From NCBI RefSeq assembly GCF_023630205.1, contig NZ_JALPRR010000001.1, positions 930,001 through 994,000 on the forward strand: DNA of 64,000 nt, read 5' to 3'. The DNA comes from Pontibacter ruber. Lineage in GTDB: Bacteria > Bacteroidota > Bacteroidia > Cytophagales > Hymenobacteraceae. Below are positions 52,548 to 61,095 of the stretch, one piece after another (position 1 is the stretch's first letter; every line of letters begins with the position of its first letter). The position numbers and the translations under genes were made by a program. The notes beneath the pieces were generated by a model. The model had not been told where the DNA came from and did no database searches. It saw only the letters and a list, made by a program, of their open reading frames with translations.

Positions 52548-54109
52548 TATTCTTCTTCCAGTATGGTAAATTTCAGGTCAAACGGATCAAAGGCCTCAAC
52601 CAGCGCAGGTATAAAATCTGGGTTGTTGGACTTATAGGTAAGCAGGTTGTCCTGCCGCTCCTGCAGGCTGCTTCCCGGGAACAGCTTTTCCTTCAGGTTT
52701 TCCAGTTGTTTAAACGTTTGCTCGTGCTTGTTGTCGCGTGCTTTGGATATTTTTTTCTCCAGCATCTGCAGGGCATTTACCGCCTTCTGCGACTCGGCAC
52801 CTACGGCTTTTACCAGTGTCGGATCTATACTTTCAGCCAGCTTTTCAACCTCAGCAAAAGCAGCGGCTATACTCTGACGCTGAGCCTCCAGGCTTATTTC
52901 TTCTTCATGTAGTTGGCCAGAGAGGTACTTTTTCAGGTCAAGGTAAGGCTGGAACAGCTCTTCCGGCTTTAGGCCCAGTTTGTGCATGCGGCTGGCGTTG
53001 CCACGGGTAATGTACAGCGCCGAGTTGCGCAGCATCAGCACCGGAAACGCCACCTGATATGCTTCAAACAATTCCTTTAGCTGGAACCAGTACACAACTT
53101 CTGCCCCGCCGCCAATGTAAGCCAGGTTCGGAAGTATAAGCTCTTCGTACAGCGGGCGAAGTATAACATTCGGGCTAAATTGCTCCGGATGCTCCTTAGC
53201 CAGTTGCAGCACTTCTTCTTTGCTAAAGCTGATGTCTGTATTCAGCACTTTAAACCTGTCGTCTTCCTCTACAATGCGCTCGCGCACGCCATCGTTCAGG
53301 TAAAACAGGTTTATCTCGCGCGAATATACCTGCGGCTTATAACCCAGTTCCTCCAGCTGCGCACTTGTCTCCGATACCAGCTTGTGCGACAGGTGCTCGG
53401 TCAGCTCTTTTTGTACAACAGGTGTCAGCGCCTTTTTCAGTTCCTCGTGGTCGCCGTCTATACTTACCAGACCAAACTCGCCAAACAGTGCGTGCGTAAT
53501 GGCGTGGGTGGCATCGGCTAAGGTTTTGCTGTTGCGGTAGGCTTCTGCAAAAACCGGGTATTGCTCGGGCATCTCCTCCAAAACACGCTCCAGGCCAGTT
53601 GTAGAAAAGCGGCCTACGGCACCGGTTTGCTTTGTCTCCCAGGTATACTTTTTCCCGAACAGGTTGAAGTGGTTGATCTCGGCAAAATCGTGGTCTTCGG
53701 TTGCCATCCAGTATACCGGCACAAAATTGTAATTCGGGTATCGCTCCTGCAGTTGCTTGCAGGTGTTGATAGCGGTGATGATCTTATACACAAAGTATAG
53801 CGGGCCGGTGAAGATGTTAAGCTGGTGGCCAGTCGTGATAGTATAGGTATTTGGCTGTAGCAGCAGGTCCAGGTTGTGCTGCACTTTCGGGTTAATGCCG
53901 GTCAGAGAAGTATATTGCTCCTGTAGTGCTTTGTGCAGTGTCTGGCGTTGTTCCTGGCTGAAGCTTTTCTCTTTCAGCTGGGCCTCGAACGCCTCTACAG
54001 TCGGGAAGTGGTTATAGAACGGTCGAAGCTTTTCGCTGCAACAAAGGTAGTCGGTTATAGTCTGGGAGAAGGCGCCGGTGGCGGCGTAATCCATCTTGGT
54101 GATCTTCAT
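52547..54109 (-). CDS. bshC: Bacillithiol biosynthesis cysteine-adding enzyme BshC
   Basis: 520 residues from ATG 54109; an in-frame ATG at 54124 adds five. Rossmann-like core with TITTGHQLNIFTGPLYFVYK and VYWMATEDHDFAEINHFN (about 95-150), YIGGGAEVVYWFQLKELFE, and a long C-terminal coiled coil (about 375-475) typical of BshC. It joins cysteine to GlcN-malate in bacillithiol synthesis. Bacillithiol is known from several Bacteroidota. bshA and bshB are not in the window. Confidence 0.93.
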   Translation of the reverse strand: MKITKMDYAATGAFSQTITDYLCCSEKLRPFYNHFPTVEAFEAQLKEKSFSQEQRQTLHKALQEQYTSLTGINPKVQHNLDLLLQPNTYTITTGHQLNIFTGPLYFVYKIITAINTCKQLQERYPNYNFVPVYWMATEDHDFAEINHFNLFGKKYTWETKQTGAVGRFSTTGLERVLEEMPEQYPVFAEAYRNSKTLADATHAITHALFGEFGLVSIDGDHEELKKALTPVVQKELTEHLSHKLVSETSAQLEELGYKPQVYSREINLFYLNDGVRERIVEEDDRFKVLNTDISFSKEEVLQLAKEHPEQFSPNVILRPLYEELILPNLAYIGGGAEVVYWFQLKELFEAYQVAFPVLMLRNSALYITRGNASRMHKLGLKPEELFQPYLDLKKYLSGQLHEEEISLEAQRQSIAAAFAEVEKLAESIDPTLVKAVGAESQKAVNALQMLEKKISKARDNKHEQTFKQLENLKEKLFPGSSLQERQDNLLTYKSNNPDFIPALVEAFDPFDLKFTILEEE

Positions 54110-54423
54110 GGTTGTTACTTCCATCTGCAGTGCGTTTGAAGATGTACGTTAGCCTTTTAAACAGCTTTTCGTGATTTGAGTTGCAGCCGCCTTATACTTT
54201 GCCGGCCACGCCACAAAGTACGGGTTTTATTTTTTGATTTGCAGATGATCCGATAGAAAGCAGCAGACAAAGGATAAGCAGCAAGCTAGGCCACGCTCAC
54301 AGCGGCTGGTAAGTTTACCTGAGGTGAGTGTTAAAGCTGCCGAATATGTTTATACTTAAGTTACTTCTATCTGTTTCTTACGTTTATGCTCGTACCGGCA
54401 AACTCTTGAACTAACAGAAAACT
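54110..54423. other. 314-bp divergent region
   Basis: Between bshC and the PH-domain gene. Contains TATACTT words (54193, 54351) but no gene, RNA or exact promoter pair that I can support. Confidence 0.35.
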
Positions 54424-54804
54424 ATGGGAATACTAAATGGCATTATGGGGCACGCTTCGGAGGTGTCCCTGGAAAAAATTGCAAGCGAATTTCAACCGAT
54501 CCTGCTCGGAGACGAGCGGCTGGAAAAAGCCTTCCGACTGATACGCGATATGCTCGTGTTCACGAACAAGCGGCTCATACTTGTAAACAAGCAGGGCATT
54601 ACCGGCTCTAAAACCGATTACCAGAGCATTCCATACTCCAGCATCAAAATGTTTTCCAAAGAAAGCGCCGGCATGCTGGACCTGGACGCCGAGCTCAAGA
54701 TATGGCTGACCGGCGAGTCTGAGCCAACGATAAAACAGCATTTCGGGAGAGGCAACAACATCAACGATGCCTACCTGGTGCTGAGCAAATATGTGCTGAA
54801 ATGA
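54424..54804 (+). CDS. Bacterial PH-domain protein
   Basis: A 126-residue soluble protein of the bPH type: EFQPILLGDERLEKAFRLIR, DMLVFTNKRLILVNKQG, IPYSSIKMFSKESAGMLDLD and LKIWLTGESEPTIKQHFG, seven strands and a C-terminal helix. Bacterial PH domains bind membranes or proteins; role unknown. Its stop codon touches palindromic element copy B. Confidence 0.85.
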   Translation: MGILNGIMGHASEVSLEKIASEFQPILLGDERLEKAFRLIRDMLVFTNKRLILVNKQGITGSKTDYQSIPYSSIKMFSKESAGMLDLDAELKIWLTGESEPTIKQHFGRGNNINDAYLVLSKYVLK

Positions 54805-54842
54805 CCTCCTCCTAACCCCCTCCTAAAAACAGGAGGAGGTTA
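54804..54842 (-). repeat. GC-rich palindromic element, copy B (inverted)
   Basis: ACCTCCTCCTAACCCCCTCC-TAAAAA-CAGGAGGAGGTTA. Read on the minus strand it matches copy C (55273-55310) closely. It exactly fills the gap between the PH gene stop (54804) and the DUF559 gene stop (54844) and can fold as a terminator-like hairpin for both. Confidence 0.8.
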
Positions 54843-54843
54843 T

Positions 54844-55212
54844 TCAGCTATTATTGAATAAGGCTGCTATACTTAGTAGCACCAGTTCCGGTTGTTCAAA
54901 AACCTCGCTGTTTCTGACACGGAGAACTTTGTAGCCCATGTGCTCCAGCGTTTCGTCGCGCACTTCATCATTTGCTATGGCTTCTGCAGTATCATGCACT
55001 GAGCCATCTACCTCCAACACGAGCTTTTCAGAGGCGCAATAGAAGTCAACAATATAGTTGCCAATACTGTGCTGCCTCCTGAATTTACGACCTCCTAGCT
55101 TGTGCTTGCGCAGCAATCTCCATAACTCTTCCTCAGCAGGAGTCATGTTCTTTCTCAAAATTGAGCGTTCCTGCCTCAAAGCTGGTAGACTGTGTAGCTG
55201 ATCTCTCCTCAT
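54844..55212 (-). CDS. DUF559 endonuclease-like protein
   Basis: A 122-residue protein of the DUF559 (Vsr/restriction-like) family: LRKNMTPAEEELWRLLRKHK, FRRQHSIGNYIVDFYCASEK, LVLEVDGSVHDTAEAI and GYKVLRVRNSEVF. The D...E-x-D residues of PD-(D/E)XK nucleases are visible (IVDFYC and LEVDG). No biological function is established for the family. The gene is bracketed by inverted copies of a palindromic repeat, one 2 bp from its stop and one about 60 bp before its start. Confidence 0.85.
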   Translation of the reverse strand: MRRDQLHSLPALRQERSILRKNMTPAEEELWRLLRKHKLGGRKFRRQHSIGNYIVDFYCASEKLVLEVDGSVHDTAEAIANDEVRDETLEHMGYKVLRVRNSEVFEQPELVLLSIAALFNNS

Positions 55213-55272
55213 GCATTTATACTTTGCCGGCTAACATTACTCCGCTATCAACCTGTTCCAAACACACAAAAA

Positions 55273-55310
55273 TACCCCCTCCTGTTTTTAGGAGGGGGCT
55301 AGGGGGAGGT
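55273..55310 (+). repeat. GC-rich palindromic element, copy C
   Basis: TACCCCCTCCTGTTTTTAGG and AGGGGGCTAGGGGGAGGT; hairpin CCCCCTCCTGTTTTTAGGAGGGGG-type with an extra GGGGGAGGT arm. Same orientation as copy A, opposite to copy B. Confidence 0.8.
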
Positions 55311-55317
55311 AAAACAA

Positions 55318-55348
55318 AAGCCCTGCAAGTTATACTTGCAGGGCTTAT
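55318..55348 (-). terminator. Terminator after rimO with heptamer loop
   Basis: AAGCCCTGCAAG-TTATA-CTTGCAGGGCTT, then TTGTTTT on the minus strand. The TATACTT heptamer (55331-55337) forms the loop and one stem edge. Confidence 0.88.
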
Positions 55349-55365
55349 CTGTATAATCTAATGTC

Positions 55366-56679
55366 TTAAACAACCACTTCCCCATACAGGTCGAAGTCAG
55401 ACGAGTCTGTGATCTTTACATTAGCAAAATCACCGAGACGTACGTACTGGTTGTCGGCTGACACTAGCACTTCGTTGTCTACCTCCGGTGAGTCGTACTG
55501 GGTACGGCCCACAAAGTAGCCGCTTTCTTTGCGATCAAAAAGCACTTTATACGTCTTGCCAACTTTCTCCTCGTTCAGCTCCACTGAGATACCCTGCTGA
55601 AGCTCCATGATAGCATCAGCACGCTCCTGCTTCACTTCATCCGGCACGTTATCCTCCAGAGTGAAGGCGTGCGTATTTTCTTCGTGCGAGTAGGTGAAGA
55701 TACCCAAGCGGTCGAAGCGGGTCTCTTCTACCCAATCGTACAGCTCCTGGAAATCCTGATCTGTTTCGCCCGGGTGACCGGCAATCAGCGTAGTACGCAA
55801 AGCTATGTCCGGCACGCGCTGACGGATCTGATCTACCAGTTCAATGGTACGGCGCTTGCTGATGCCGCGGCGCATGGTCTTGAGCATGTTATCGGAAACG
55901 TGCTGCAACGGCATGTCCAGGTACTTGCAGATGTTCTCGCGCTCATTCATCACGTCAAACACCTCCATCGGGAACTGCGACGGGTACGCATACTGCATGC
56001 GAATCCATTCGATGCCATTTACATCCGAAAGGTTTCTTAAAAGATCAGCCAGCTTACGCTCGCCGTAGTGCTGCAAGCCATAATAAGTAAGATCCTGTGC
56101 AATAAGGATAAGCTCTTTTGTACCCATACTTGCCAGGCGCTTTGCTTCCTTCACCAGGTCCTCGATTGGACGATCCACGTGCTTGCCGCGCATGAGTGGA
56201 ATAGCACAGAAAGAGCAAGGGCGGTTACAGCCTTCTGCAATTTTAAAGTAGGCAAAATGCGAAGGCGTCGTGATCAGGCGCTCGCCGATCAGCTCGTGCT
56301 TGTAATCCGCTTCCAGCTTTTTGAGGAGCTGCGGCATTTCCAGTGTACCAAAGTAAGCGTCTACTTGCGGTATCTCTACCTCCAGTGAATCTTTGTAGCG
56401 CTGCGAAAGGCAACCTGTCACATATAATTTATCGATGCTGCCGGCCTCTTTTGCTTCGGCATAGCGAAGTATGGTATCAATCGACTCCTGCTTGGCATTG
56501 TCGATAAAGCCGCAGGTATTAATGATGATGATGTTGGAATCGTCTTTATCAGACTCGTGTGCCACATCAAATTCGTTGGCACGCAATTGGCCCATCAGCA
56601 CTTCGGAATCCACCAGGTTTTTAGAGCAGCCCAGCGTGATTACGTTTACCTTGTCCTTCTTTAATGTTCTTACCTTCAC
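55366..56679 (-). CDS. rimO: Ribosomal protein S12 methylthiotransferase RimO
   Basis: A 437-residue radical-SAM methylthiotransferase: UPF0004 domain at the start (VNVITLGCSKNLVDSEVLMG; Cys in IINTCGF and VTGCLSQRY), cluster motif CNRPCSFCAIP, TLIAGHPGET and a C-terminal TRAM domain (about 370-437). It adds a methylthio group to Asp89 of S12. Divergent sister MiaB is ruled out by the S12-type RimO features such as CAIPLMRGKHVDRP. Lipoprotein gene lies upstream with a 3-bp gap. Confidence 0.95.
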   Translation of the reverse strand: MKVRTLKKDKVNVITLGCSKNLVDSEVLMGQLRANEFDVAHESDKDDSNIIIINTCGFIDNAKQESIDTILRYAEAKEAGSIDKLYVTGCLSQRYKDSLEVEIPQVDAYFGTLEMPQLLKKLEADYKHELIGERLITTPSHFAYFKIAEGCNRPCSFCAIPLMRGKHVDRPIEDLVKEAKRLASMGTKELILIAQDLTYYGLQHYGERKLADLLRNLSDVNGIEWIRMQYAYPSQFPMEVFDVMNERENICKYLDMPLQHVSDNMLKTMRRGISKRRTIELVDQIRQRVPDIALRTTLIAGHPGETDQDFQELYDWVEETRFDRLGIFTYSHEENTHAFTLEDNVPDEVKQERADAIMELQQGISVELNEEKVGKTYKVLFDRKESGYFVGRTQYDSPEVDNEVLVSADNQYVRLGDFANVKITDSSDFDLYGEVVV

Positions 56680-56682
56680 GTA

Positions 56683-57195
56683 TTAATAACTTGCGTTGTA
56701 GTTGATCAGAAACTCCACCGTTGTCACCTGCCCTTCCTTCACCTCCACCGGAAAAACGTTGTTTTCTCCGTCGAAGAGGTTCGCATACAGCCCCTTCTCT
56801 TCTTTCGTGAAAAGGCTATACTTGCCGGGCTTCAGGCTAACTGCAAAGTTACCGTTAGCATCTGTAACAACCTGAGTGACTAATTTAGTTTGAATGTTGG
56901 TGTGAAAAACACCTTCTTGTGTAGTGGCTTGTGTGCCGTTGGTTAGTTCGTAGATGTAGAGGGTGCGCGCTACACCACGTTTTCCACTGGTTTGTGGCGC
57001 ATCTGGCGAGGGCATCCGGTTGCCGGACTCCCATAGTACACGCCCCTGTATTCCCTGCTTTACTTTCATTTGCTGAGTGCCTTGCGCCTTCAGGTCCTGC
57101 TCCTGTGGCGACTCCATACTTTGCTGCGGCGACTTACTTGTACCGTTGCAAAACGTCAGAAGCAGCGACAGGCTAATGAACAGCAGCTTTTCCAT
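56683..57195 (-). CDS. Lipoprotein with carboxypeptidase-regulatory-like domain
   Basis: 170 residues; signal ends LTFC with Cys16. After a Gln/Ser-rich linker (18-45) comes a beta-sandwich (QGIQGRVLWESGNRMPSPD, VTDANGNFAVSLKPGKYSLF), the pattern of carboxypeptidase regulatory-like domains. It is placed between ftsY and rimO, 3 bp before rimO. Function unknown. Confidence 0.7.
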   Translation of the reverse strand: MEKLLFISLSLLLTFCNGTSKSPQQSMESPQEQDLKAQGTQQMKVKQGIQGRVLWESGNRMPSPDAPQTSGKRGVARTLYIYELTNGTQATTQEGVFHTNIQTKLVTQVVTDANGNFAVSLKPGKYSLFTKEEKGLYANLFDGENNVFPVEVKEGQVTTVEFLINYNASY

Positions 57196-57214
57196 AAAAG
57201 CAGGGTAAAAGAAC

Positions 57215-58174
57215 TTATTTACGCGAGAAGAACGACTCTACAAACTGCTGCTTATCGAACAGCTGCAGGTCTTCAATTTTCTCGCCTACGCCGATATACT
57301 TCACCGGAATTTTGAATTCGTCAGAAATACCGATCACCACACCACCTTTGGCCGTGCCGTCCAATTTGGTAATAGCAAGCGCCGTAACATCGGTAGCCTT
57401 GGTAAACTCACGTGCCTGGATAAGAGCATTCTGTCCGGTGCTACCGTCCAGTACCAGCAGTACCTCATGCGGAGCAACCGGAATCACTTTCTCCATCACA
57501 CGTTTAATCTTAGCCAGCTCGTTCATCAGACCCACCTTGTTATGCAGTCGGCCGGCAGTATCAATAATCACCACATCGGCGTCCATCTCTACACCTTTCT
57601 TCACAGCGTCATACGCTACCGAGGCAGGGTCCGTGTTCATGCCATGCGAGATCACCGGCACGCCTACGCGGTCGCCCCAGATGATGAGCTGATCCACAGC
57701 AGCCGCACGGAAGGTATCGGCAGCACCCAGTACTACTTTCTTTCCGGCCTTGTGGAACTGAGCAGCCAGTTTACCAATGGTAGTGGTTTTGCCAACGCCG
57801 TTCACACCAACCACCATGATCACGTAAGGCTTTGTATTGGCCGGCAGGTCGAAGTTGGCGCCGTCTCCGGCACGGTTCTCTTCCAGCAAAGCCGCAATTT
57901 CCTCACGCAGAATGCGGTCCAGCTCCGACGTATTCACATACTTGTCGCGGGCCACACGCTTTTCGATGCGGTCGATGATCTTTACGGTTGTTTCCACCCC
58001 CACATCTGCATGCACCAGGATTTCTTCCAGTTCGTCGAGCACCTCCACATCTACCGTGGATTTACCCATAACGGCCTTGTTCAGCTGGCCAAAAAAGCTG
58101 GTTTTTGTTTTCTCCAGCCCCTTATCCAGCGATTCCTGTTTCTTTTCTTTACTGAAAAAGTCAAAAATGCCCAT
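57215..58174 (-). CDS. ftsY: Signal recognition particle receptor FtsY
   Basis: A 319-residue SRP GTPase: N domain (about 20-90), G1 GVNGVGKTTTIGKLA, DTFRAAAVDQL, DTAGRLHNK (G3), TKLDGTAKGGVV (G4/G5) and GVGEKIEDLQLF at the end. The long acidic A domain of E. coli FtsY is missing, as is common in Bacteroidota. It docks ribosomes making membrane proteins. Upstream lie DUF4295 and rpmG; a terminator-like hairpin (58225-58251) intervenes. Confidence 0.97.
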   Translation of the reverse strand: MGIFDFFSKEKKQESLDKGLEKTKTSFFGQLNKAVMGKSTVDVEVLDELEEILVHADVGVETTVKIIDRIEKRVARDKYVNTSELDRILREEIAALLEENRAGDGANFDLPANTKPYVIMVVGVNGVGKTTTIGKLAAQFHKAGKKVVLGAADTFRAAAVDQLIIWGDRVGVPVISHGMNTDPASVAYDAVKKGVEMDADVVIIDTAGRLHNKVGLMNELAKIKRVMEKVIPVAPHEVLLVLDGSTGQNALIQAREFTKATDVTALAITKLDGTAKGGVVIGISDEFKIPVKYIGVGEKIEDLQLFDKQQFVESFFSRK

Positions 58175-58224
58175 TGCAAGAATTATGTAGGGTGAAAGCT
58201 ATGGCGGTGATACGGTAATATACT

Positions 58225-58251
58225 AAAAAAGTCCCAGCAAATGGGACTTCT
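58225..58251 (-). terminator. Intercistronic terminator between DUF4295 and ftsY
   Basis: On the minus strand AAGTCCCA-TTTGC-TGGGACTT, then TTTTAG. Eight pairs. It would reduce read-through from the ribosomal genes into ftsY. Confidence 0.7.
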
Positions 58252-58288
58252 TCGTGTAATCTATCTATAAAAAGTAGAGTAGGCTGTA

Positions 58289-58444
58289 TTATTTTCTAGC
58301 AAGTACTTCCTGTACTTTGTCAACAGGCACCATTTCTTCTTTAAAGCTGTAAGCACCAGTTTTTGGAGACTTAACGGCTTTGATCACTTTTGCCCAATCT
58401 TTACCTGTAGAGGTCTTAAGGGTCGCAACTACCTTCTTAGCCAT
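58289..58444 (-). CDS. DUF4295 protein, ribosome-linked (51 aa)
   Basis: Too short for a normal ORF list. ATG at 58444, TAA at 58289; sequence opens MAKKVVATLKTSTGKDWAKV and ends VQEVLARK. This is the Bacteroidota-specific DUF4295 family, regularly encoded between rpmG and ftsY and very basic, so a ribosome-associated role is likely by context. Gap to rpmG is 2 bp. Confidence 0.85.
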   Translation of the reverse strand: MAKKVVATLKTSTGKDWAKVIKAVKSPKTGAYSFKEEMVPVDKVQEVLARK

Positions 58445-58446
58445 GG

Positions 58447-58635
58447 TTATTTAATTTCTTTATGTACAGTAACTTTTTTCAACACAGGGTTATACTTCTT
58501 AAGCTCGATACGCTCAGGAGTGTTCTTTCTGTTTTTGGTAGTGATGTACCTTGAAGTACCAGGCATGCCAGAGTTCTTATGCTCTGTGCACTCCATAATT
58601 ACCTGGATTCTATTACCTTTTGCTTTTTTAGCCAT
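58447..58635 (-). CDS. rpmG: 50S ribosomal protein L33
   Basis: 62 residues: [40 protein letters not shown] and HKEIK at the end. Only one Cys (CTEH) remains, so it is the Zn-independent form. Part of rpmG-DUF4295-ftsY with a strong promoter directly upstream. Confidence 0.95.
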   Translation of the reverse strand: MAKKAKGNRIQVIMECTEHKNSGMPGTSRYITTKNRKNTPERIELKKYNPVLKKVTVHKEIK

Positions 58636-58663
58636 CTCAACAGTAATTTTTTATTTAGGACTG

Positions 58664-58695
58664 CAAATATAATTGCTTAAATCTCTAATTACAAA
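58664..58695 (-). promoter_or_regulatory. Promoter of rpmG-DUF4295(-ftsY)
   Basis: On the minus strand TTTG, 20-nt spacer, TATATTTG: a full match to the Bacteroidota sigma-A promoter. The -7 element ends 28 nt before the rpmG start. It makes these genes independent of the inserted aminopeptidase gene upstream. Confidence 0.8.
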
Positions 58696-58766
58696 CAAAG
58701 TATAAATTTTCTTGCGAAGTACTTTTTCAGGCCCGTGAGAGCGTTTTTTACTGAACAGCAAAATGC

Positions 58767-60383
58767 TTAATCCAGTTTCGGCAGCGTGAAATCTTCCAGT
58801 GCGCTTGGCTGTGCCATTACCTTCTCAATTTCGGTAACCGTGCGTGGTGCCAGATTCGATAGGTTTTCCCAACCCTTCTCCGTGATCAGGATATCATCCT
58901 CGATACGAACGCCTATACCCCACCATTTCTTATCACAAGGGCTGCCCTCCGGTATGTAAATCCCCGGCTCCACGGTTATCACCGTATTAGGCCGGAAAGC
59001 GCCGTAGGTTCCTGCATCGTGCACATCCAACCCGAGGTAGTGCGACGTACCGTGCGGAAAGTATTGGCGCACTGATGCTTTGTCTTTAATGATCCCAAGC
59101 TTTTGCAAGCCTTCTGCTATTACCTCCTGTGCCGCTTTGCCGGGCGCCTGGAAAGAATTACCCACCCTGCACTGCTTAAAGCCTGCTTCCTGGGCCTTTA
59201 GTACAAGCTCGTAAATAGCTTTCTGCTCCGGGGTGAATTTTCCGTTGGCCGGTATGGTGCGTGTTACGTCTGCCGTATAGCCTCCGTACTCAGCCCCTAC
59301 ATCCATCAGCACCAGCTCATTTCCGAGCTTAGGTTTAGAACTGTCGATGTAATGCAGCACACAACCGTTGTTACCGGCCCCAACTATAGATGGATACCCG
59401 ACATGCTGCGCGCCATACTTCTTGTGCACAAACTCATGCACACCCTGCACTTCCATCTCGGACATGCCCGGATGCATGACTTTCATCACTTCGATCTGCC
59501 CTTGCGCAGATATCGTTACAGCCTTTCGCAGCAGCGCCAGTTCTTCTTCTGTTTTCTCTTCCCGCATTTCGCCCAGCAGCGTTCCCAGCGAGTAGGTATC
59601 TATTTTAGGAAGCGGAATGGCAGCCACGGCTTTGGTTCGGGAACGTGCGTCTGTCGCCTCCAGGTATGCTTTTAAATACTTGTCGTTGCGCAACGCAGGC
59701 TCCTGCTGCAGTGCATCCTGCAGGTAGGCCTTTACTTCTTTAGGCTGCGCCATGCCCTGTGCCCGGGTTACCGCATGCAGCATACCGCGCGTAGCATTGA
59801 ACGAATCAGCCAATCCGACTTTGGTCTTAAACTGCTGCAGCAAACTGTACAGGTCCGCCTGGTCAGAGGCGTCGTCACGCACATCGTGCGGAAGCTCGTT
59901 TATGAAGATAAACTGTAGCTTGGCCGTATCGATCGGGAAAGAGGCAAAACCAGTGTTGGGCAGTGTAACTATATCCAGCGCTTTGGCGGCGCCTTCTACT
60001 CCGAGGCGTTTGCCGTTCCAGAGCTCGTGTTTCGGATCGTTCGGCTGAACGAACAACACCTCGCTGGTTTGCTTGCCGCCAATTTGCTGCGGTTCTGAAA
60101 AGAGCAGCAGCACGGCGTTCGGCTCTTTGTAGCCGGTCAGATAGTAGAAGTTCGGGTCCTGGTGGAAATAATAATCCACATCATTGGCCCGGTTCCGTAC
60201 AGGGTTAGCAAAAAAAGCAGCAACGGAGCGAGGCGGTAACTGCTTGCGCAGCTGCTCTCTCCGTTGCTGATGAAATTTTTTATCTAAAGTATCAGATGGC
60301 TTGTCCGGGTTGGTGCGAGCCTGGGCAGGGGCTATCACAAGCGTGGCCCATACCAGCAGTACGCACAGCCGGAAGGCGGCCAT
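58767..60383 (-). CDS. Exported Xaa-Pro aminopeptidase (M24B)
   Basis: A 538-residue metallopeptidase with signal peptide (cleavage near AQARTN). N-terminal creatinase-like domain (about 40-270), then the pita-bread catalytic domain with the metal ligands: DVGAEYGGYTADVTRT (two Asp), HYLGLDVHD (His), VEPGIYIPEG and VRIEDDILI (two Glu). It removes N-terminal residues before proline from peptides in the periplasm. Its start overlaps the rpmB stop by one base (TAATG), so it is translated with rpmB; this is an unusual insertion into a ribosomal-protein operon. Confidence 0.9.
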   Translation of the reverse strand: MAAFRLCVLLVWATLVIAPAQARTNPDKPSDTLDKKFHQQRREQLRKQLPPRSVAAFFANPVRNRANDVDYYFHQDPNFYYLTGYKEPNAVLLLFSEPQQIGGKQTSEVLFVQPNDPKHELWNGKRLGVEGAAKALDIVTLPNTGFASFPIDTAKLQFIFINELPHDVRDDASDQADLYSLLQQFKTKVGLADSFNATRGMLHAVTRAQGMAQPKEVKAYLQDALQQEPALRNDKYLKAYLEATDARSRTKAVAAIPLPKIDTYSLGTLLGEMREEKTEEELALLRKAVTISAQGQIEVMKVMHPGMSEMEVQGVHEFVHKKYGAQHVGYPSIVGAGNNGCVLHYIDSSKPKLGNELVLMDVGAEYGGYTADVTRTIPANGKFTPEQKAIYELVLKAQEAGFKQCRVGNSFQAPGKAAQEVIAEGLQKLGIIKDKASVRQYFPHGTSHYLGLDVHDAGTYGAFRPNTVITVEPGIYIPEGSPCDKKWWGIGVRIEDDILITEKGWENLSNLAPRTVTEIEKVMAQPSALEDFTLPKLD

Positions 60384-60622
60384 TAGTACAGGATGTAGCC
60401 TTGCTCTACTGCTTTCTTCAACACTGCAGAAATACCGTTCTTGCTGATAGTTCTGATAGCTGAAGTAGAAACTTTAAGTGTTACCCAAGCATCTTCCTCC
60501 GGGATGTAAAAACGCTTCTTCTGAAGGTTTGGATAGAACTTACGCTTCGTCTTATTGTTAGCGTGAGATACGTTGTTACCTACGCGTGGTCTTTTTCCTG
60601 TTAAATCGCAAACTCGTGCCAT
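60383..60622 (-). CDS. rpmB: 50S ribosomal protein L28
   Basis: 79 residues: [40 protein letters not shown] and [14 protein letters not shown]. Single Cys. Head of the block that normally continues with rpmG; here the aminopeptidase gene comes between. One-base overlap with it. Confidence 0.96.
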   Translation of the reverse strand: MARVCDLTGKRPRVGNNVSHANNKTKRKFYPNLQKKRFYIPEEDAWVTLKVSTSAIRTISKNGISAVLKKAVEQGYILY

Positions 60623-60684
60623 CTTGTATTTTCTTCTAAATTATTTCAATGGGGTGCAAATCTCTGCAAAAAGATACAGAAAGT

Positions 60685-60692
60685 CAAAGTTA
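60685..60692 (-). promoter_or_regulatory. -7 promoter element for rpmB
   Basis: On the minus strand TAACTTTG, exact TAnnTTTG, 62 nt before the rpmB start, leaving a leader of about 55 nt that could hold ribosomal-protein autoregulation. A second T-rich near-match (TATCTTTTTG) lies closer. Confidence 0.4.
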
Positions 60693-60745
60693 TAGAGAAT
60701 ATTTTTAGAAAAACGCGCTGCATAGCCGCTGCAGGCTGTTTTAAA

Positions 60746-60925
60746 CTACTGGTTGCGCTCTTCCCCGCCCTGATATTCCTTTTGCTTTTTCCTGAAGCCG
60801 TAAGGGCAATGGCGGCAACCGTTCTGGCAGCAGTAGCCCCTTTTCAGGTGGTACTTTGCCGTAAAAACCATCAGCCCCTGCTCGTTCAGGTAATAATCTT
60901 CGCCTTCTTTTATCTGTCGGCTCAA
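60746..60925 (-). CDS. DUF5522 small Cys-rich protein (59 aa)
   Basis: Stop at 60746, TTG start at 60925 (no ATG is available in frame before an upstream stop). Sequence EDYYLNEQGLMVFTAKYHLK then GYCCQNGCRHCPYGFRKK has four Cys in CC-x3-C-x2-C, the DUF5522 signature, probably a metal-binding or Fe-S motif. Divergent from and overlapping by one base the long frame at 60925-61407, which is another reason to shorten that frame. Confidence 0.75.
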   Translation of the reverse strand: MSRQIKEGEDYYLNEQGLMVFTAKYHLKRGYCCQNGCRHCPYGFRKKQKEYQGGEERNQ

Positions 60926-61095
60926 TGCGTATACTATGTTTTAAAGTACAAATAACGGAAAATAAGTGCCTTCTACCAAAAATCGAACGCCTCCTTGCTC
61001 TGTACCTTTCGCCTGCCTCGTTATTATTTTATTTAATTCCCTGTGTACTTCTGGCAGGTTGTACCCATTTCTGTCACCTAAAACAAGAAGCGCCT

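Noticed and set aside
60925-61095. N-terminal extension with a lipobox-like LAGC upstream of the 103-residue protein
   Set aside because: Overlaps the DUF5522 start, is not like the family N-terminus, and the short form begins at the conserved domain.
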